Shown here: piece by piece, positions 12,435-24,271 of the stretch
How positions within the stretch are numbered: position 1 is the stretch's first letter
Layout: each line of letters begins with the position of its first letter
From: Catonia carolina
Taxonomy: Eukaryota; Arthropoda; Insecta; Hemiptera; Achilidae
Length of the DNA stretch: 64,000 nt
Direction of reading: 5' to 3'
Assembly: GCA_035578175.1 (NCBI GenBank)
Contig: JAQMRL010000002.1
Span: 100,232,748-100,296,747, forward strand
Position numbers and translations under genes: made by a program
The notes under the pieces: model-generated
Database searches by the model: none
What the model saw: only the letters and a program-made list of their open reading frames with translations
What the model was told of the DNA's origin: nothing

Positions 12435-13740
12435 AACTAACTTCTTACAGGCCAATTAGCTTAGGCGTACTCTCTATTTTCTTCAAACTATTTAAAAAAA
12501 CTCTTTCTACTACGCCTAGTTCCGTTTATCGATGTTTCAAACACAGTTCCTGATCATCAGTTCGGATTTCGTTCATCTCATTCCACGATTCAGCCATGTC
12601 ACCGACTTATTTATATAATCTCTTCAGCCCTTGAAAATAGTCAATATTGTTCAGCCGTGTTTCTTGATGTATTTCAAGCATTTGATCGGGTCTGGGATGA
12701 TGAACTTCTATACAAACTGAAAATAATGCTTCCAGATAGCCTGTACCTAGTAATCAAATCTTTTCTAGTGGAACGTTACTTCAGAGTAAAACAAGGTGAT
12801 GAACTTTTTGAAATGTACGAAGTCAATTCTAGGGTACCGCAAGGAAGCGTACTTGCACCAAGGCTGTTTTCTGTAAGCACCCGTGACATACCAACTTATA
12901 TCCATACAACTATGGCCATGTTTGCTAATGATATGGCAGTTCTTGCGGTTGATGCCGACCCTGTAATCGCAACGTGAAAGACACAAAACCATTTACACCT
13001 GATAGAGTCATGGTTTAAATTTTGGAAAATTAAAATTAATGTAAACAAATCGCAGCAAATGACGTTTACTCTTAGACTACAAAACTGCCCAACGTTCACA
13101 TTAATAATATTCCACTGCCTCACACTTACCAAACACGCTATTTAGGCTTACACTTGGACAAAAAACTAACATGGAACGCACAAGTTACACACACACGCCA
13201 CAAACTCAAAACACGCTTCTTCCAGCTGAAACGCTTACTCGATAGACGTTCTAAATTAAACATGGCACATAAATTAACAATCTACATAACAGTCTTAAAA
13301 TTAATCTGGACATAAATGAAGTTTAACTTTGGGATCTGCTTAACTTTCACACATGAAACGTATAAAAGGGATTCAAAACAAGATTCTACGAAAGATAACA
13401 CAATGCCCCTTTCACATCACAAACTCAATGTTGCACAAAGACTTACTAATCCCATACGTAATTGATGTCGCGAAACAACTATACAAGACGATGCATGACA
13501 ACTTTGAATTATATGACAACCCTCTCATCCAAAACAAATACACAAGGACGATGTCGGGTACTCAGGACAGACGTTTAAAACGCCTCTGGCCAAGGGATCT
13601 TCTTGGCCAACTGTAGGACTGTGGTGATAACTGCACGTTCCTTCAAGTAAATCAAGTTTTAGAAAATTAGCTTCACTTTTATAAATTGTTATATTAATAT
13701 AATAGCAGATACTAAATTTCAATTGAAAGAGTCAAAAAAA
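12435..13740 (+). pseudogene. Jockey-like LINE, decayed reverse transcriptase
   Basis: A 5'-truncated non-LTR retrotransposon of the jockey type. Readable blocks run in family order: ISL near 12450, DHQFGFRSSHSTIQ near 12551, FLDVFQAFDRVWDDELLYKL (12660-), SRVPQGSVLAPRLFS (12826-), the catalytic position reading FANDMAVL (12919-), YLGLHLDKKLTWNAQV (13140-) and the C-terminus KRLWPRDLLGQL ending at 13616. The 3' UTR to about 13740 matches the minus copy at 1985-2142. The usual FADD catalytic motif is FAND here, and stops or shifts occur near 12977 and 13310, so it is inactive. The open frame of 12657-12977 begins at a GTG and is only a piece. Confidence 0.88.
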
Positions 13741-13855
13741 ATTTGACTAATACAATAATTTCTGTATTTACCAACAGAATGTAAGCTGAATCTACTAATG
13801 TATTCCGTATTGAAGTCACCTTACGTTAACACTTTTAATACTAAATTAATAATTA

Positions 13856-14537
13856 TAGTCGAACTTCTATAACTCGAATTCTCAAGGAATGAAAAAAGTT
13901 CGAATTACAAAAATTTCGAGTTATGGAAAAATAACAAACACAGAACATTACACACTGACTAATACAGTAGCCTACAATATGAAAAATATGTAGGCCTACT
14001 AGACTTGCGTAATTTCGCAATACAGTACGTTGCATTTAGCTTAGCTATAAGCTACTGTGTTAAGTACTGTACATATTGTATACACTATTCAGCATTCCAA
14101 AATTACGCTATATTTACAGTACATGCTGAATATGGTACATTGAACCGACAGATTATTGCTCTATTCATTCTGCGGTCCATCAAAGATTCGCCGATTCAAA
14201 GAAATTCATTGTTTTGCTTTACGTTTGGTAGGCCTACAAAGGCAACCATATGACTTTGAGGGTCTGTACCCTTTTATGGTCGAAAATTTTCTCTTAAAAT
14301 GAAAGAAGCAGCACTGTACTTACGGTTTTCAAAAGACCAAAACTGGTATTTTGAGAACTACGAACATAATTTCGTCAAAAGAAACTAAATAAATAGTTCG
14401 ACTTGGAGAAATAACAGAACTCGAGTTATAGATGGATTTTTACATAGTAAATGCATGGAAGGTTGATGTAAACTGAAATTCAATTCCAAAAGTAGAAAAC
14501 TCGAGTTATAGACGTTTGAGTTATCGACGTTCGATTG
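13856..14537. mobile_element. pogo/Tigger-like non-autonomous element
   Basis: The left end reads TAGTCGAACTTCTATAACTC and the inverted right end CAATCGAACGTCGATAACTC. Sub-terminal copies of TCGAGTTATAGA and TTCGAATTACAA recur at both ends. Terminal repeats of the CAGTCGAAC..TATAACTCGA type on a TA-like site are familiar from pogo/Tigger-type MITEs. The inside holds only an 82-codon frame with no transposase motif. Confidence 0.6.
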
Positions 14538-14915
14538 CATTAATAAAATAATAAATCACCAGACAACATCAAAAATAGTAAGAAGACTACAAAGTAGTAC
14601 TTCCTTAGCTTTACCACTAGGCAGCCGGTCCAAATTAAACAAAGCGGACCAAATTTAATGTAGGATTTTACAGAAAATCACGAATTGCTTTCAAATTAAA
14701 CAACTGCTAACAAAAAAACACAAACTATTTTAATTTTTGGAATACTCAATTTTGTTCCGCAATACGACCTAAGGCCATAAAATTAACCGTCAGAAAATTA
14801 CGTTTATCACGAAATCAAACATCTAAAGATATAATTTGTAGACGTTTAAGGATCAAACTTTTAACATAATAAAAAAAAATAAAAGTTTGATCTATTGATT
14901 TAAAAGACCAAATAA
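14538..14915. other. No gene seen
   Basis: AT-rich spacer. Confidence 0.5.
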
Positions 14916-14919
14916 GATG

Positions 14920-15225
14920 TGAGGATACTCGGCAGATGACTGGATTAGTGGACGTAACCAGAATGTGGCATCACCGGATTGGCGATGGGCTGGACATAAA
15001 ATGAGGCAGACGTATGATCGGTGGAATGAAGTGGTTCAACAGTGCAGGCCCTGGCTGAGGAAGAGGAATAAAGGTTGTCCGAAAACACGGTGGAGAGGTG
15101 ACTTAAAACTGGAGGCCGGAATTAATTGAGCAGGAATGGCGCAGAATAGAGGATTGTGGTGTTAGATAGAGGAGGCCTATATACAACAATGATAATGTGC
15201 TAGTAAAGAAGAAGAAGGAAAAGGG
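14920..15225 (+). pseudogene. RTE-type LINE 3' end
   Basis: Translation gives DWRWAGHKMRQTYDRWNE (from about 14976) and, further on, CPKTRWRGDLKLEAGIN, a stop, AGMAQNRGLW and EEAYIQQ. This is the familiar C-terminal tail of RTE-like reverse transcriptases (W-GH, RP-TRWRDDL, W-R-AQ-R--W, EAY-QQ). The end is followed by GAAGAAGAAGGAAAAGG, a trinucleotide tail. Two in-frame stops make it a relic. Confidence 0.75.
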
Positions 15226-15264
15226 TCAAAAATTAAGTGTAGTTTTTTTTTATTCCTAATTTGG

Positions 15265-15490
15265 GTACGTTGCAATCTGTTCAATTCAGAACAATAAGCA
15301 ACCCCATGACCCAATGAGATGAGGATGATGTGTATGACGTGTAAATGAGGTGTAGTCTTGTACAGACTCAGGCCGACCATTCCTGAGAGTATGGTTAATT
15401 GAACCCCAACCATCAAAGTACACCGGTAACCACTGTCTAGTATTTAAATCTGTATAAAAGTAACTAACTTTACTAGGATTTGAACCAAGT
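15265..15490 (-). mobile_element. SINE family B, copy 2 (5' truncated)
   Basis: Matches the body of the copy at 5353-5648: GTACGTTGCAATCTGTT, GACCCAATGAGATGAGGATG and CAGACTCAGGCC are shared, and it ends at the B-box GGTTCAAATCC on the minus strand. The tRNA-like A-box half is missing, so it is 5' truncated in its own orientation. Confidence 0.75.
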
Positions 15491-16920
15491 GTAGTAAACG
15501 AGAAAAGTTTAATTAAGGTTGTTAAAGACGCATTTGTAAAATCTATTTTTTAATTTTTGCATCAGAAAATCGCGCTTAATCTCGGGGCTGTATCGTTAAT
15601 TCCAAGGAGCCCTCGGATAGTTGATTGAACTTTACGGTTTTAGACCAATTATATCTTAGGAAACGTTTACTCATCTCCCGGTCAAGATCTTTTATGTTCT
15701 TATTGATCCAGGAAACAGTAGGCTATCTAAATCTGTGAAACTAATTTCTAAATCTATATACAAGTGTAAATTTATAAATTGGCCAACTAAATCTGTGAAA
15801 TCAGTGAAATGTAATTTGGTGAAAGAATCTTAGAAATTTTGTGTTTTTTTATCAAATTGACTTTTTACTGTTTTCTTATAAGAAACACAAGAAACAATTT
15901 GTTTTTTCTCAAACTTATTAATTTAATATTACATGAACTGCTGGGTCATTAGTGACTAATTAGTTAGTCTTCTTTTCTTCTGGGAAAATTATGCATGTCA
16001 TGAGTGAAATGGTGTAAAAATCTTTAAGTTTAACCTGGGAGTTAAATCTGAAAGTTCCAATGCAGATAAGAAGGTTGTAACAAATTTTGTTATTTCAGTG
16101 TTCTGGTAGAAAGTGATTAATCAGTGTAGTTGTGTTGCGTGGTTTCTCGTTATTTTAAATGCAAATCTGTAAAGATTTTCTCCAAGGTTAAATATTTTTT
16201 TACATAAGTTTAATAAATATAATACGCTCAAGTAAAATGATGTAACAAAAGCATGTCAAACATGTTTCTTTAGCAAGGTAACATTAGGGCTAAGGTATGG
16301 CATGCGTTTAATAAAGCACGTATTTTACGCGTTAACGAGCCTAAGGGTGGAATGAAAACGAGTGGGGGTAGAAAAGCTATTAATCAAGCCAATTGAAAGG
16401 AAGATGATATTAAAGTAAAGACTGGAGGGAGAAAAGAGTGAGTGAAAGCGAAGAAAATTTAAGAAGGATGAACGATCAGGAAACCGGCAACAACAATTCA
16501 AGGATGAGAACTTAGGAGTGAGAACAAACTCAGCAAAAATCATGTTGAAACCTTCAACAGAGATGATGAGGTGTAAAAATAAAAACTAAGAAGAGATTCT
16601 TGATTTTGTTTTGTAATTTTACAAAAGAAAATTCTTTTTAAACAAACTTTGTTGTTTACTTTATTCTCATGATTTTCTTGACTCCTCCAAAAAAAATTCA
16701 GAACTGATTCTTTTGTTTGCCGTTGAGTTACGTGACTTCCCATTCAAAATTCTAAATGCTTATAAGAATGTATTTTTATTTAAGCTAACCAACAAAAATG
16801 TTCTAACTAAAAAATATAAGTGAACAATATGTCCTAAAACCGTGCCTTATGATATTTTGATGTAAACCTACAAGCTATTTTCTTTATCAGTATTCATGTA
16901 TAATTTTGATAGAAAAAAAA
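15491..16920. other. No gene seen
   Basis: AT-rich DNA. Minus-strand frames at 16325-16743 are under 75 codons and show no domain. Confidence 0.5.
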
Positions 16921-16921
16921 T

Positions 16922-17310
16922 CTTGCCCATAACAGGCCGGTGAAGTGTTAAATTATTTGCATTCGATACTAGTTCCAGGGCAAAAAACAGTTCTGTTTCT
17001 TATCACATGGTCAGCCAATTATATGACTGAATCATTTAAGAACAAAAGAGGTAGAGGTGTAAAAGGCACTAGTCAGAGTTATCTCCTCTGAAAGTAATGA
17101 ATAACATTATACAGCTAGACCCTGTGGGGATGAATTGAAGGTGTCATTTGCAGGGTGAAAAGTAGATGCTTTTTGAGAGACCTGGCATGCTGATAAGTAT
17201 TGGCTACTGTTCCAGTGAAGAAGGCAATGGTAAATCACCTCACTCCTCGTTTTACTTAGTAAAGCCTCTAAAGGTCCAAACCAGCCTTTCGGCTGTTGAA
17301 CTAAACAACA
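16922..17310 (-). mobile_element. SINE family A, copy 2
   Basis: Full-length inverse copy of the family: it starts TGCCCATAACAGGCCGG, contains CTCACTCCTCGTTTTACTTA, and ends CAGCCTTTCGGCTGTTGAAC plus AAACAACA. No clear target duplication is left, suggesting an older insertion than the copy at 29377. Confidence 0.75.
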
Positions 17311-17557
17311 GTCTACACATATAATATACTGTTTTCTGAGCTACAAAAATAAGTTTCTTCCTTTTCTCGTTAATACTCTAACAAATTACAGTAGCCTTTA
17401 AAAGAGCGTAAAAATATTTTGGCTGTCATTTATATTGCCCCCATCATAAGTTAGTGGCGTGTTAAACTAATAGCACTTGATCCAACGTTTTTATGTATTT
17501 TTGTATTTTATGTACAGTTGTGAATTTTCCTAATAAAATTTTAAAAAACATTTAATG
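17311..17557. other. No gene seen
   Basis: Short AT-rich spacer. Confidence 0.5.
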
Positions 17558-17561
17558 TTAA

Positions 17562-18124
17562 CCCTTTATAGGGCAGTACTACGGGGGGGGGGAATATATA
17601 TGTTGTAAAATATTAAATGTTGCTTTGCAGGGGCTTGAATAATGTATTTCTAGTGCCAGAACAGTGAGATATTTCTTTTGTTTCTGATGTTAAGCCTTGG
17701 TAAGTACAGTATACTTACCAAGGAAGGTTTATTAAAATGGAAATCACATAATGTTTAATGGTAAGAATGCTTATTAAAACAACTAGTAGTACTATATAAA
17801 AAATATGTGTAGAATTACTTATTTTAACATTTTTATTAGCATGAATGCTTGCTTTCCTGTAAAAAACCTGAATTTTCTAAGCACTGTACAAAAGTAACTA
17901 CAAAACAACACAGTAGCGTACGCTGGTATGAATCATAACTACATTCGTGCAACTTACGAAGCAAATGGTCACTGCACACTAATTTTAATATGTGGATAGC
18001 CTACTTACCAGAGAACATCTATAACACCATAAAATGCCAATAAGGTTGAACTGCGTAGCTTATTCTTAAATAAAGTCAACCTTATTGTCAGTGGTAAGTA
18101 TACTTACCAAAGACCTATAAAGGG
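17562..18124. mobile_element. piggyBac-like MITE, copy 1 (TTAA site)
   Basis: The element lies exactly between two TTAA tetramers (17558-17561 and 18125-18128). Its ends are CCCTTTATAGGGC and, inverted, CCCTTTATAGGTC. TTAA duplication with CCCTTT-type ends fits the piggyBac superfamily. There is no coding frame. Near each end lies a palindrome: CTTGGTAAGTACAGTATACT with its mate at about 17697-17725, and GGTAAGTATACTTACC at about 18093-18108. A second copy in opposite orientation is at 19570-20087. Confidence 0.8.
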
Positions 18125-18128
18125 TTAA

Positions 18129-19048
18129 ATACTAAAGAATTAATGTAATTAAATAATAGTATGAAATTTTCATACTATATGTAGCCTACCGAACTGCAGT
18201 CATGACTTCTGATTGAAGTTTGTAATAGGAATCGATGAGGAGGTGATTTTATGAGGAACTACCCATTATGTAGATTCATCCTTCGCCAGTTACTGCAACC
18301 GAAATTGGAAAAAGAAACGTTTTCTTCTTGAACAAAAATTTTGTTTTCCCGGTAGGTGGATATTATAAGATATCTTTATCAGAAGATTTGAAGATCTTTT
18401 TAATAATAGGTTATGAAATTTTCTGAATAAACATGTAAAACTTTCTCACAGTTATACGATAACGGTAAAGTAAAAAATGAAAACACTAGAATAAATCACT
18501 ATGGTTTTTGTAAAAGAAGAGAAAAAATATTTTGAAAAAACTGATGTTAATCTGTTTGTTGAACACAGTAAAAACTGTCGGGAAATGTGAAAATATTACC
18601 AAGAGTTACGTTTTAAAATGGAGTACAAAACATGATAAACTATCCTAATATATGTGAGAAATGGTTCTATAAGTCTAGAAAACTTTTCCTCGGATTGGGT
18701 CGACCGGTGTGCAATATTTTCCGCTGTAATATTGGGCGGTGTATGCTTATCGGTTAGTTTTCTTTTAAAAGTAAGTCATATATCTTTATCGCCGACTGAT
18801 AGATACAAGAAATGGTATACCGTTTATATTCAAATTTAGGAAATAAATAAGTAACTTAGATATTTCGTGACATGTTTTCAATTTTGGTACTATAACTTCT
18901 ACATAATTTTATTTTATACCTGTCTAACTAAATTAGTAACTTAGTAAAGGGGTCGTAGATATTTATGTGGCTGCATAAATATAATTACTACTAGTATTCA
19001 GCAAACAACTGGCGCGATACTAAGTTGATTGAAAACATTATTATCTTT
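18129..19048. other. No gene seen
   Basis: AT-rich DNA. The 61-codon frame at 18654-18839 has one hydrophobic stretch but no family resemblance. Confidence 0.5.
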
Positions 19049-19264
19049 ATAAATGACAGAAAGAACAGCCAAACCAAAATTATGTACAATACTTACCTCA
19101 AAGTATTACATCAAGACCTTTCGTCTCACTCGAAGTCATCTTCAGGATGACCATCTCACGTTATCCTGAAGATGTCTCTGAGTGAAACGAAAGTTGTCTT
19201 GATGTAATACTCTGAGATGAATATTGTACTTAATTTTTGTTTAGCTGTTCTTTCTGTCATTTAG
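19049..19264. mobile_element. Near-perfect hairpin MITE
   Basis: The segment folds on itself with two arms of about 100 bp around a 14-bp loop (about 19149-19162). Outer ends are AAATGACAGAAAGAACAGCC and the matching GGCTGTTCTTTCTGTCATTT orientation. The inner stem pairs CATCTTCAGGAT with ATCCTGAAGATG. Only scattered mismatches interrupt the stem. No protein is encoded. A TA-rich site flanks both ends but the duplication is not decisive. A transcript across it would form a long double-stranded RNA. Confidence 0.85.
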
Positions 19265-19565
19265 TACACCCAACAAAGGAAATAATGTTTATCCTAATAA
19301 TATTATCCTAATCTTTATGTAATTAATAACAATCACTAAAAACAATAATAATATTGATATTATGACACAAAAAAAGAAACGAATAACGTTTACGAAGAAG
19401 GTTAGAAATTAATATAGCTCTTAAGTCGCCGGTAACGTCAAGGTCAATGTATGCAAATCAAAAAAGTCAAGGTCGATATACAAAAATGATACATGTAAGC
19501 ATATGCTTTCCTTCTGCGCCAACATGAATGCCTATAGTACTAGTGCCAGAGCGGTGGCTCTAACC
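19265..19565. other. No gene seen
   Basis: Spacer between the hairpin MITE and the second piggyBac-like MITE. Contains AAGTCAAGGTCRAT-type short repeats near 19435-19475. Confidence 0.5.
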
Positions 19566-19569
19566 TTAA

Positions 19570-20087
19570 CCCTTTATAGGTCTTTGGTAAGTATACTTAC
19601 CACTGGCAATAAGGTCAAGTTTATTTAAGAATAAGCTATGCAGTTGAACCTTATTGGCTTTTTATGGTGTTATAGATTTTCTCTGGTAGGATCCACATAT
19701 TGAAATTAGCGCGCAGTGACCATTTGTTTCGTGAGTTGCACGAATGTAAGGATTCATACCAGCGTACGCTACCGCATTCAACTTGCTGAACTGAATGCTA
19801 CAAGCATTCATGCTAATAAAAAGGTTAAGAAAAGTAATTCTACACATTTTTTTATAGTACTACTACAAGTTGTTTTAATAAGCATTCTTACCATTAAACA
19901 TTAGCCCTATGTGATTTCCATTTCAATAAACGTTCCTTGGTAAGTATACTTACCAGAGCTTAACATCAAAAAAAGAAGAAATATCTCACTGTTCTGATTC
20001 TAGAAATACAATATTCAAGTCCCTGTAAAGTAAAATTTAATATTTTATAACATATATTTTTTCCCCGTAGTACTGCACTACAAAGGG
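19570..20087. mobile_element. piggyBac-like MITE, copy 2 (inverse, TTAA site)
   Basis: Flanked by TTAA at 19566-19569 and 20088-20091. Its ends are CCCTTTATAGGTC and, inverted, CCCTTTGTAGTGC. Read inverted it aligns along its whole length with the copy at 17562-18124, with many small differences and about 45 bp shorter. It keeps both internal palindromes (GGTAAGTATACTTACC at about 19585-19600 and 19940-19955). No transposase is encoded. Confidence 0.8.
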
Positions 20088-20091
20088 TTAA

Positions 20092-22114
20092 AACGGCAGC
20101 GGTTGGCCGACTAATAGTGCATGATAAATATCGCACTCTCCCGAATACGAATTATTGTTTCATACTATCTTCTTGCGTGTGTAAGATAGATATAGCCTGC
20201 ATTAACAGTACATAATCAGTTTACCAACAAAAAAATTCTGTTGCATGCAATTAGAATGTGCGTCGTATCATTGTGAGCTCCATTATAGGATTCCTAACAG
20301 TTCTAGCTCGCCCCTCAACTTTCAGCGTTGTCGCGTATAAAAATAAAAATAATGTAAGGTCACGTCACACAATTAATTACAAAAAGTAGCACATATTATA
20401 ATGAAATCAAAATCAAAACAGAACATCAATAACGTTCTATATTTACAAATACGTAATATCATTTTAATGTCCTCACGCCAAACTTGTCCAAATTTGCCCT
20501 TCTTTATTATTTTTACAACACTACTCTTCCACAGAACAATAGTTAGGTACCAGTAAGTTGGGTACTAATAGGTAACAATAAGTTAGGTACCTCGGGTTAC
20601 ACGTTGATTAGTGACAAACGACTAACCACGTTAACGACTCTATTCTCTACTTTCTCGACGTTATAAATTATCCCTTCATTTAAAACTGTAGTATAAATAT
20701 GACAATATTTTGCACATGACTTATGCTGAAGACCATCTTTAAAATCGTAGATCGAACGAAGATCGAGCCAGTGTTCGTTGATCTGAGCTGTTTACTGTGC
20801 TACAATATTAGAGTGCGTGTGTCTTGACGTATTGTTTTTGTATATTTGTTCATTCATTTTAAATTTTTCTCTCGGAAAAACTAGTTTATTTATATTAATT
20901 TAATTTTGTTTTAACTTTCTGAGATCGGAGAAACTGTCTGCATTGGAGTCAGGTAATTTTTCTTAATTTTGAGGGTACATGGATAATTCTAAAATAGAAG
21001 CCTCGAGAGTTGACTGAGAGAAACTTAGTGTCTATGTTTTAAGTGATTACATGCATCCTATTTCAAACGAACTTTCAATAGGATTTTTAATTTAAAAACA
21101 GACATTCTTCGAAAATTTTTTTTTTATTTCGAGTGTAATGAAATTTCAATTAAAGATTATTTGACATCCGGGTAATGAAAATTCTGCACCTACGCAATAC
21201 TTTCTTGCTCTATATTACACAGTTGCGAAAAAGAAAAATGGTAATGAAAATCATTAAAATCAAATTTATTACGTCGTAAGGTAGATGGATAAATGTACGG
21301 TAGAAATGACGGTAGAAAAAAGGGAAAAGGAAATGTGAAATAAAAATAAAGGGAGGTTTAGGTTTCGGGGGTAGACGAGACGACAGACAGGAGTCGGAAC
21401 AAATGTAAAAAGAGAAAATGGTATTTCAACGAGGTTGTTATAAATTTCTAAACCCCCTTCCTCTTTACCGGTTGTGTAGTATCGAAAACAAAGAGTCGAG
21501 TTCCATTATTGGAACCTTGTGCACTCAGTTAAGCAAGACACCGGGAGTGCCGGAGTATTAACCATTCTTCCACCCATTATTTTCCTCCACCTCCTACACC
21601 TACACTCTCTCATCTCTTCTCTTTACTCCCGATCTCTTTTTGTTCGTGTTGATGTCATTTATTTTATCTCAACAACGATTTTTCTGATGTAAATCCGAAC
21701 CCTGAATGGAATAAAATGAATCCAAAAAGAGAATTTTTCTAAAAAACACCATCAGCGTTTCTCTCACAACAATGCCGTACAGTATTTATGTCATAAAATT
21801 GTAGTATTGTTTCAAAATATAAAAATAAAGTAGAAAATATCCTGAATATTTGTGCAATAATTTCGCAAAAAATTATTTTTAACTTCGTATTAATTTTTGT
21901 TTTATTCTAAATTTTTAAAGTGGTAAAATACTTCCTGTACCCAGAATTTAACCATCTTCACGATTAGTGAATCCAAGAACAAAAAAAAAATTGGTTTTAA
22001 GATGCAAACTGTCAATATATCTGGTTTTGTTGTGACACCACACCCATATGCCGAAAACATGATTATCAATGTATTCAAATGTTATGAGATCCATTTGTTG
22101 TGCACACATACTAA
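20092..22114. other. No gene recognised
   Basis: Two kilobases with no open frame above 60 codons. The section 21340-21660 is less AT-rich and has purine-rich then pyrimidine-rich blocks. No RNA gene, repeat or promoter could be assigned. Confidence 0.45.
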
Positions 22115-22320
22115 GTAAAATGCCTCGCTAGGGAAAGACAAGTAGAGGTAGTCCAGAAACACGTTGGAGAGATAACTTCAAACTGGTGGAAGGATTTGAC
22201 TGGGAAGGAAGGGTGCAGAACATGGAATTGTGGTGACAGACATCTGAAGTATATCCTATATTCTACACTAGATTATGGCAAACTAATGATCAAGAAGATT
22301 AAGAAGAAGAAAAGTTCTCC
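22115..22320 (+). pseudogene. RTE-type LINE 3' end
   Basis: Translation gives SPETRWRDNFKLVEGFDWEG, then RVQNMELW, a stop and SEVYPIFYTR. This is the same C-terminal tail type as at 14920-15225 (RP-TRWRDDL, W--R-Q---LW). It is followed by a tail of GAAGATTAAGAAGAAGAAAA. Only this last part survives. Confidence 0.7.
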
Positions 22321-24256
22321 AGATTCTGACAGAAGCCAGTAAATCAATCAATGAATAATTTTTTTATCTATTGAACCCGTAAACTTACGCTTCGTTGTCC
22401 AGCTCTGTACTCAGGGTGATACTTTGTATATTTTTTTATTTTCAATTTCATACCAATAAATTATTGTTTATGAAACATTAGTCTTACTTTCCAACAAATT
22501 TCCAAAATATTTTAAAATGCCTTAATATGTTTTTTTTTAAATTGTATATAATCAAAGTTGTAGAAAATTTTAAAATCTACAACTTTTAGTTCAAACATTT
22601 CTTTGTATACTAACCTTCAGTTTAGCGGTAATTAGTGATTTTATGTTTTTTTTCATGAAAATCTGTAAAAAAATTGAATTTTTAAGATTTTTAATTAGAA
22701 GGCGTAACGTGGGGCGACTAGTAATAGGTAAGGGACGAAATAGGTCCTCGCACCTAATCCTTGAATAGCTAAAAAAAGGAAAAAAAGAAAAAAACACAAT
22801 GAATAAACCAAATTTTTAATGAAAGAGGGGCTTCCATGAACATTCCTGGAGATATTACTAACGCCAGCAGAGCAAATGTTGTAAAATGTTTTAAATTGAT
22901 GGTATTGTTTATTAGAAAATTTGACTTAAAAAAAATTATAATCAAAAAACTAATTCTTTGATTACTGTCAAAATACAGAGACATTTATGGTTCCATTTGG
23001 CTTAAATTTTTGATGATGAGTAGAGAATATTCTTTAAAATTGAGATAATTGATGTTATAATACATTCACAAAACTGTCTCCTCCGTAATTATGACGTCAT
23101 TACTAAATAAGAGTGAAATCAGTAAATCATTTACAAATCTTCCTTTAACTAGAATGCTACACTATACATCTGACGTAAGATTTCTGAAATCCATGACATC
23201 TATTCCTTGGAATCACTTCCTCACTTCTTTCTTGTGAAGTAAAGTAAAAAAAAATGTTAGTCAGGATGATACAGATCAAATCATGTTTCAATAAAGATGG
23301 ATTATTGTCTCTTGAGGGATTTTATCAAAATTTACGGGACGTATATCCCTTTCTCACACCCCAAATCCCCAACTCACTGATGTATTCATGTATTTTATGA
23401 ATGCATGAACACAATACCCAGCGGTTGTTTAGGTTCCAATAATCCAAGTAATTTATCAACCAAATTTTTGTGCAATTCATTCGTATATTATATATTTCTT
23501 AAAAAATGCAGCTTTTTAAAAACTTTAAGCAATTTTATAATTGTAAAAAATATTGTTTTATATAAAATACGAAGTGCTACAGAACTTAGTCACGCCCGTA
23601 GGCTCATATAATCAAAAATAAAATTTTGTAATTTTTCTGTTGAATCAAGAAATAAATGTGTCTACTGAATTCAAGCTCTCTAGATGATCGGAAAGTTACA
23701 GAAATAGGGATAATTAAGCACGTGAGATTATTTGCATTAGTATTGTGACAAATAAATAGTTAATAGTGTTTTGGCAACAATAACTTCTGTATGAAGTTTT
23801 GACACGTGTGGTTTATGACCTGTTGGGTGCACTAGCCGTTGTTCACTTGTTGATTTTTCTAGAGTAGAATATAAGGTTCCTGTAGGGTATATTATGTTCT
23901 TTTTATTGTGCATAACGGGTGGTGCACATATTATTCTTTCCATTGAATGGGACAATTTATTTTTCGGCTGCAGAACGTTTACATTTCTTTGTTTTTAAAG
24001 TCCTGGACAAAATTAACGCATTACGTAAGATTTTGAGCTAAGTGCAAAAAAATTACTTTCTTCAATGTGCCAGGTTCATTTCTGTTACTGTTATTCTTTG
24101 TATAATAATTTCAAACAGATTTTTTTTAACAAAAAAAATACAGTTGTAAATTTGATTTATGGTAATTTAATGAAAATGAAAAATAGCTTTAAAAACAAAA
24201 AATTTTATTTAACAAAAACGGTAGGGTAACTTACAGTAAATGGAATAAAATATGGA
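22321..24256. other. No gene; distant copy of the 28-kb tandem unit
   Basis: AT-rich DNA. At 22610-22640, CCTTCAGTTTAGCGGTAATTAG resembles the CCTTCGGTTTGTGGCAATCAG core of the tandem unit at 27931-28357. The fragment CGCACCTAATCCTTGAATAG near 22748 resembles the 3' end of the RTE family. Frames at 22591-22984 and 23405-23955 are under 75 codons and unassigned. Confidence 0.4.
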
Positions 24257-24271
24257 ATGAAATATTTAATA
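24257..24271. repeat. Target site duplication, left copy
   Basis: ATGAAATATTTAATA, repeated exactly at 25389-25403 on the other side of the LINE. Confidence 0.85.
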
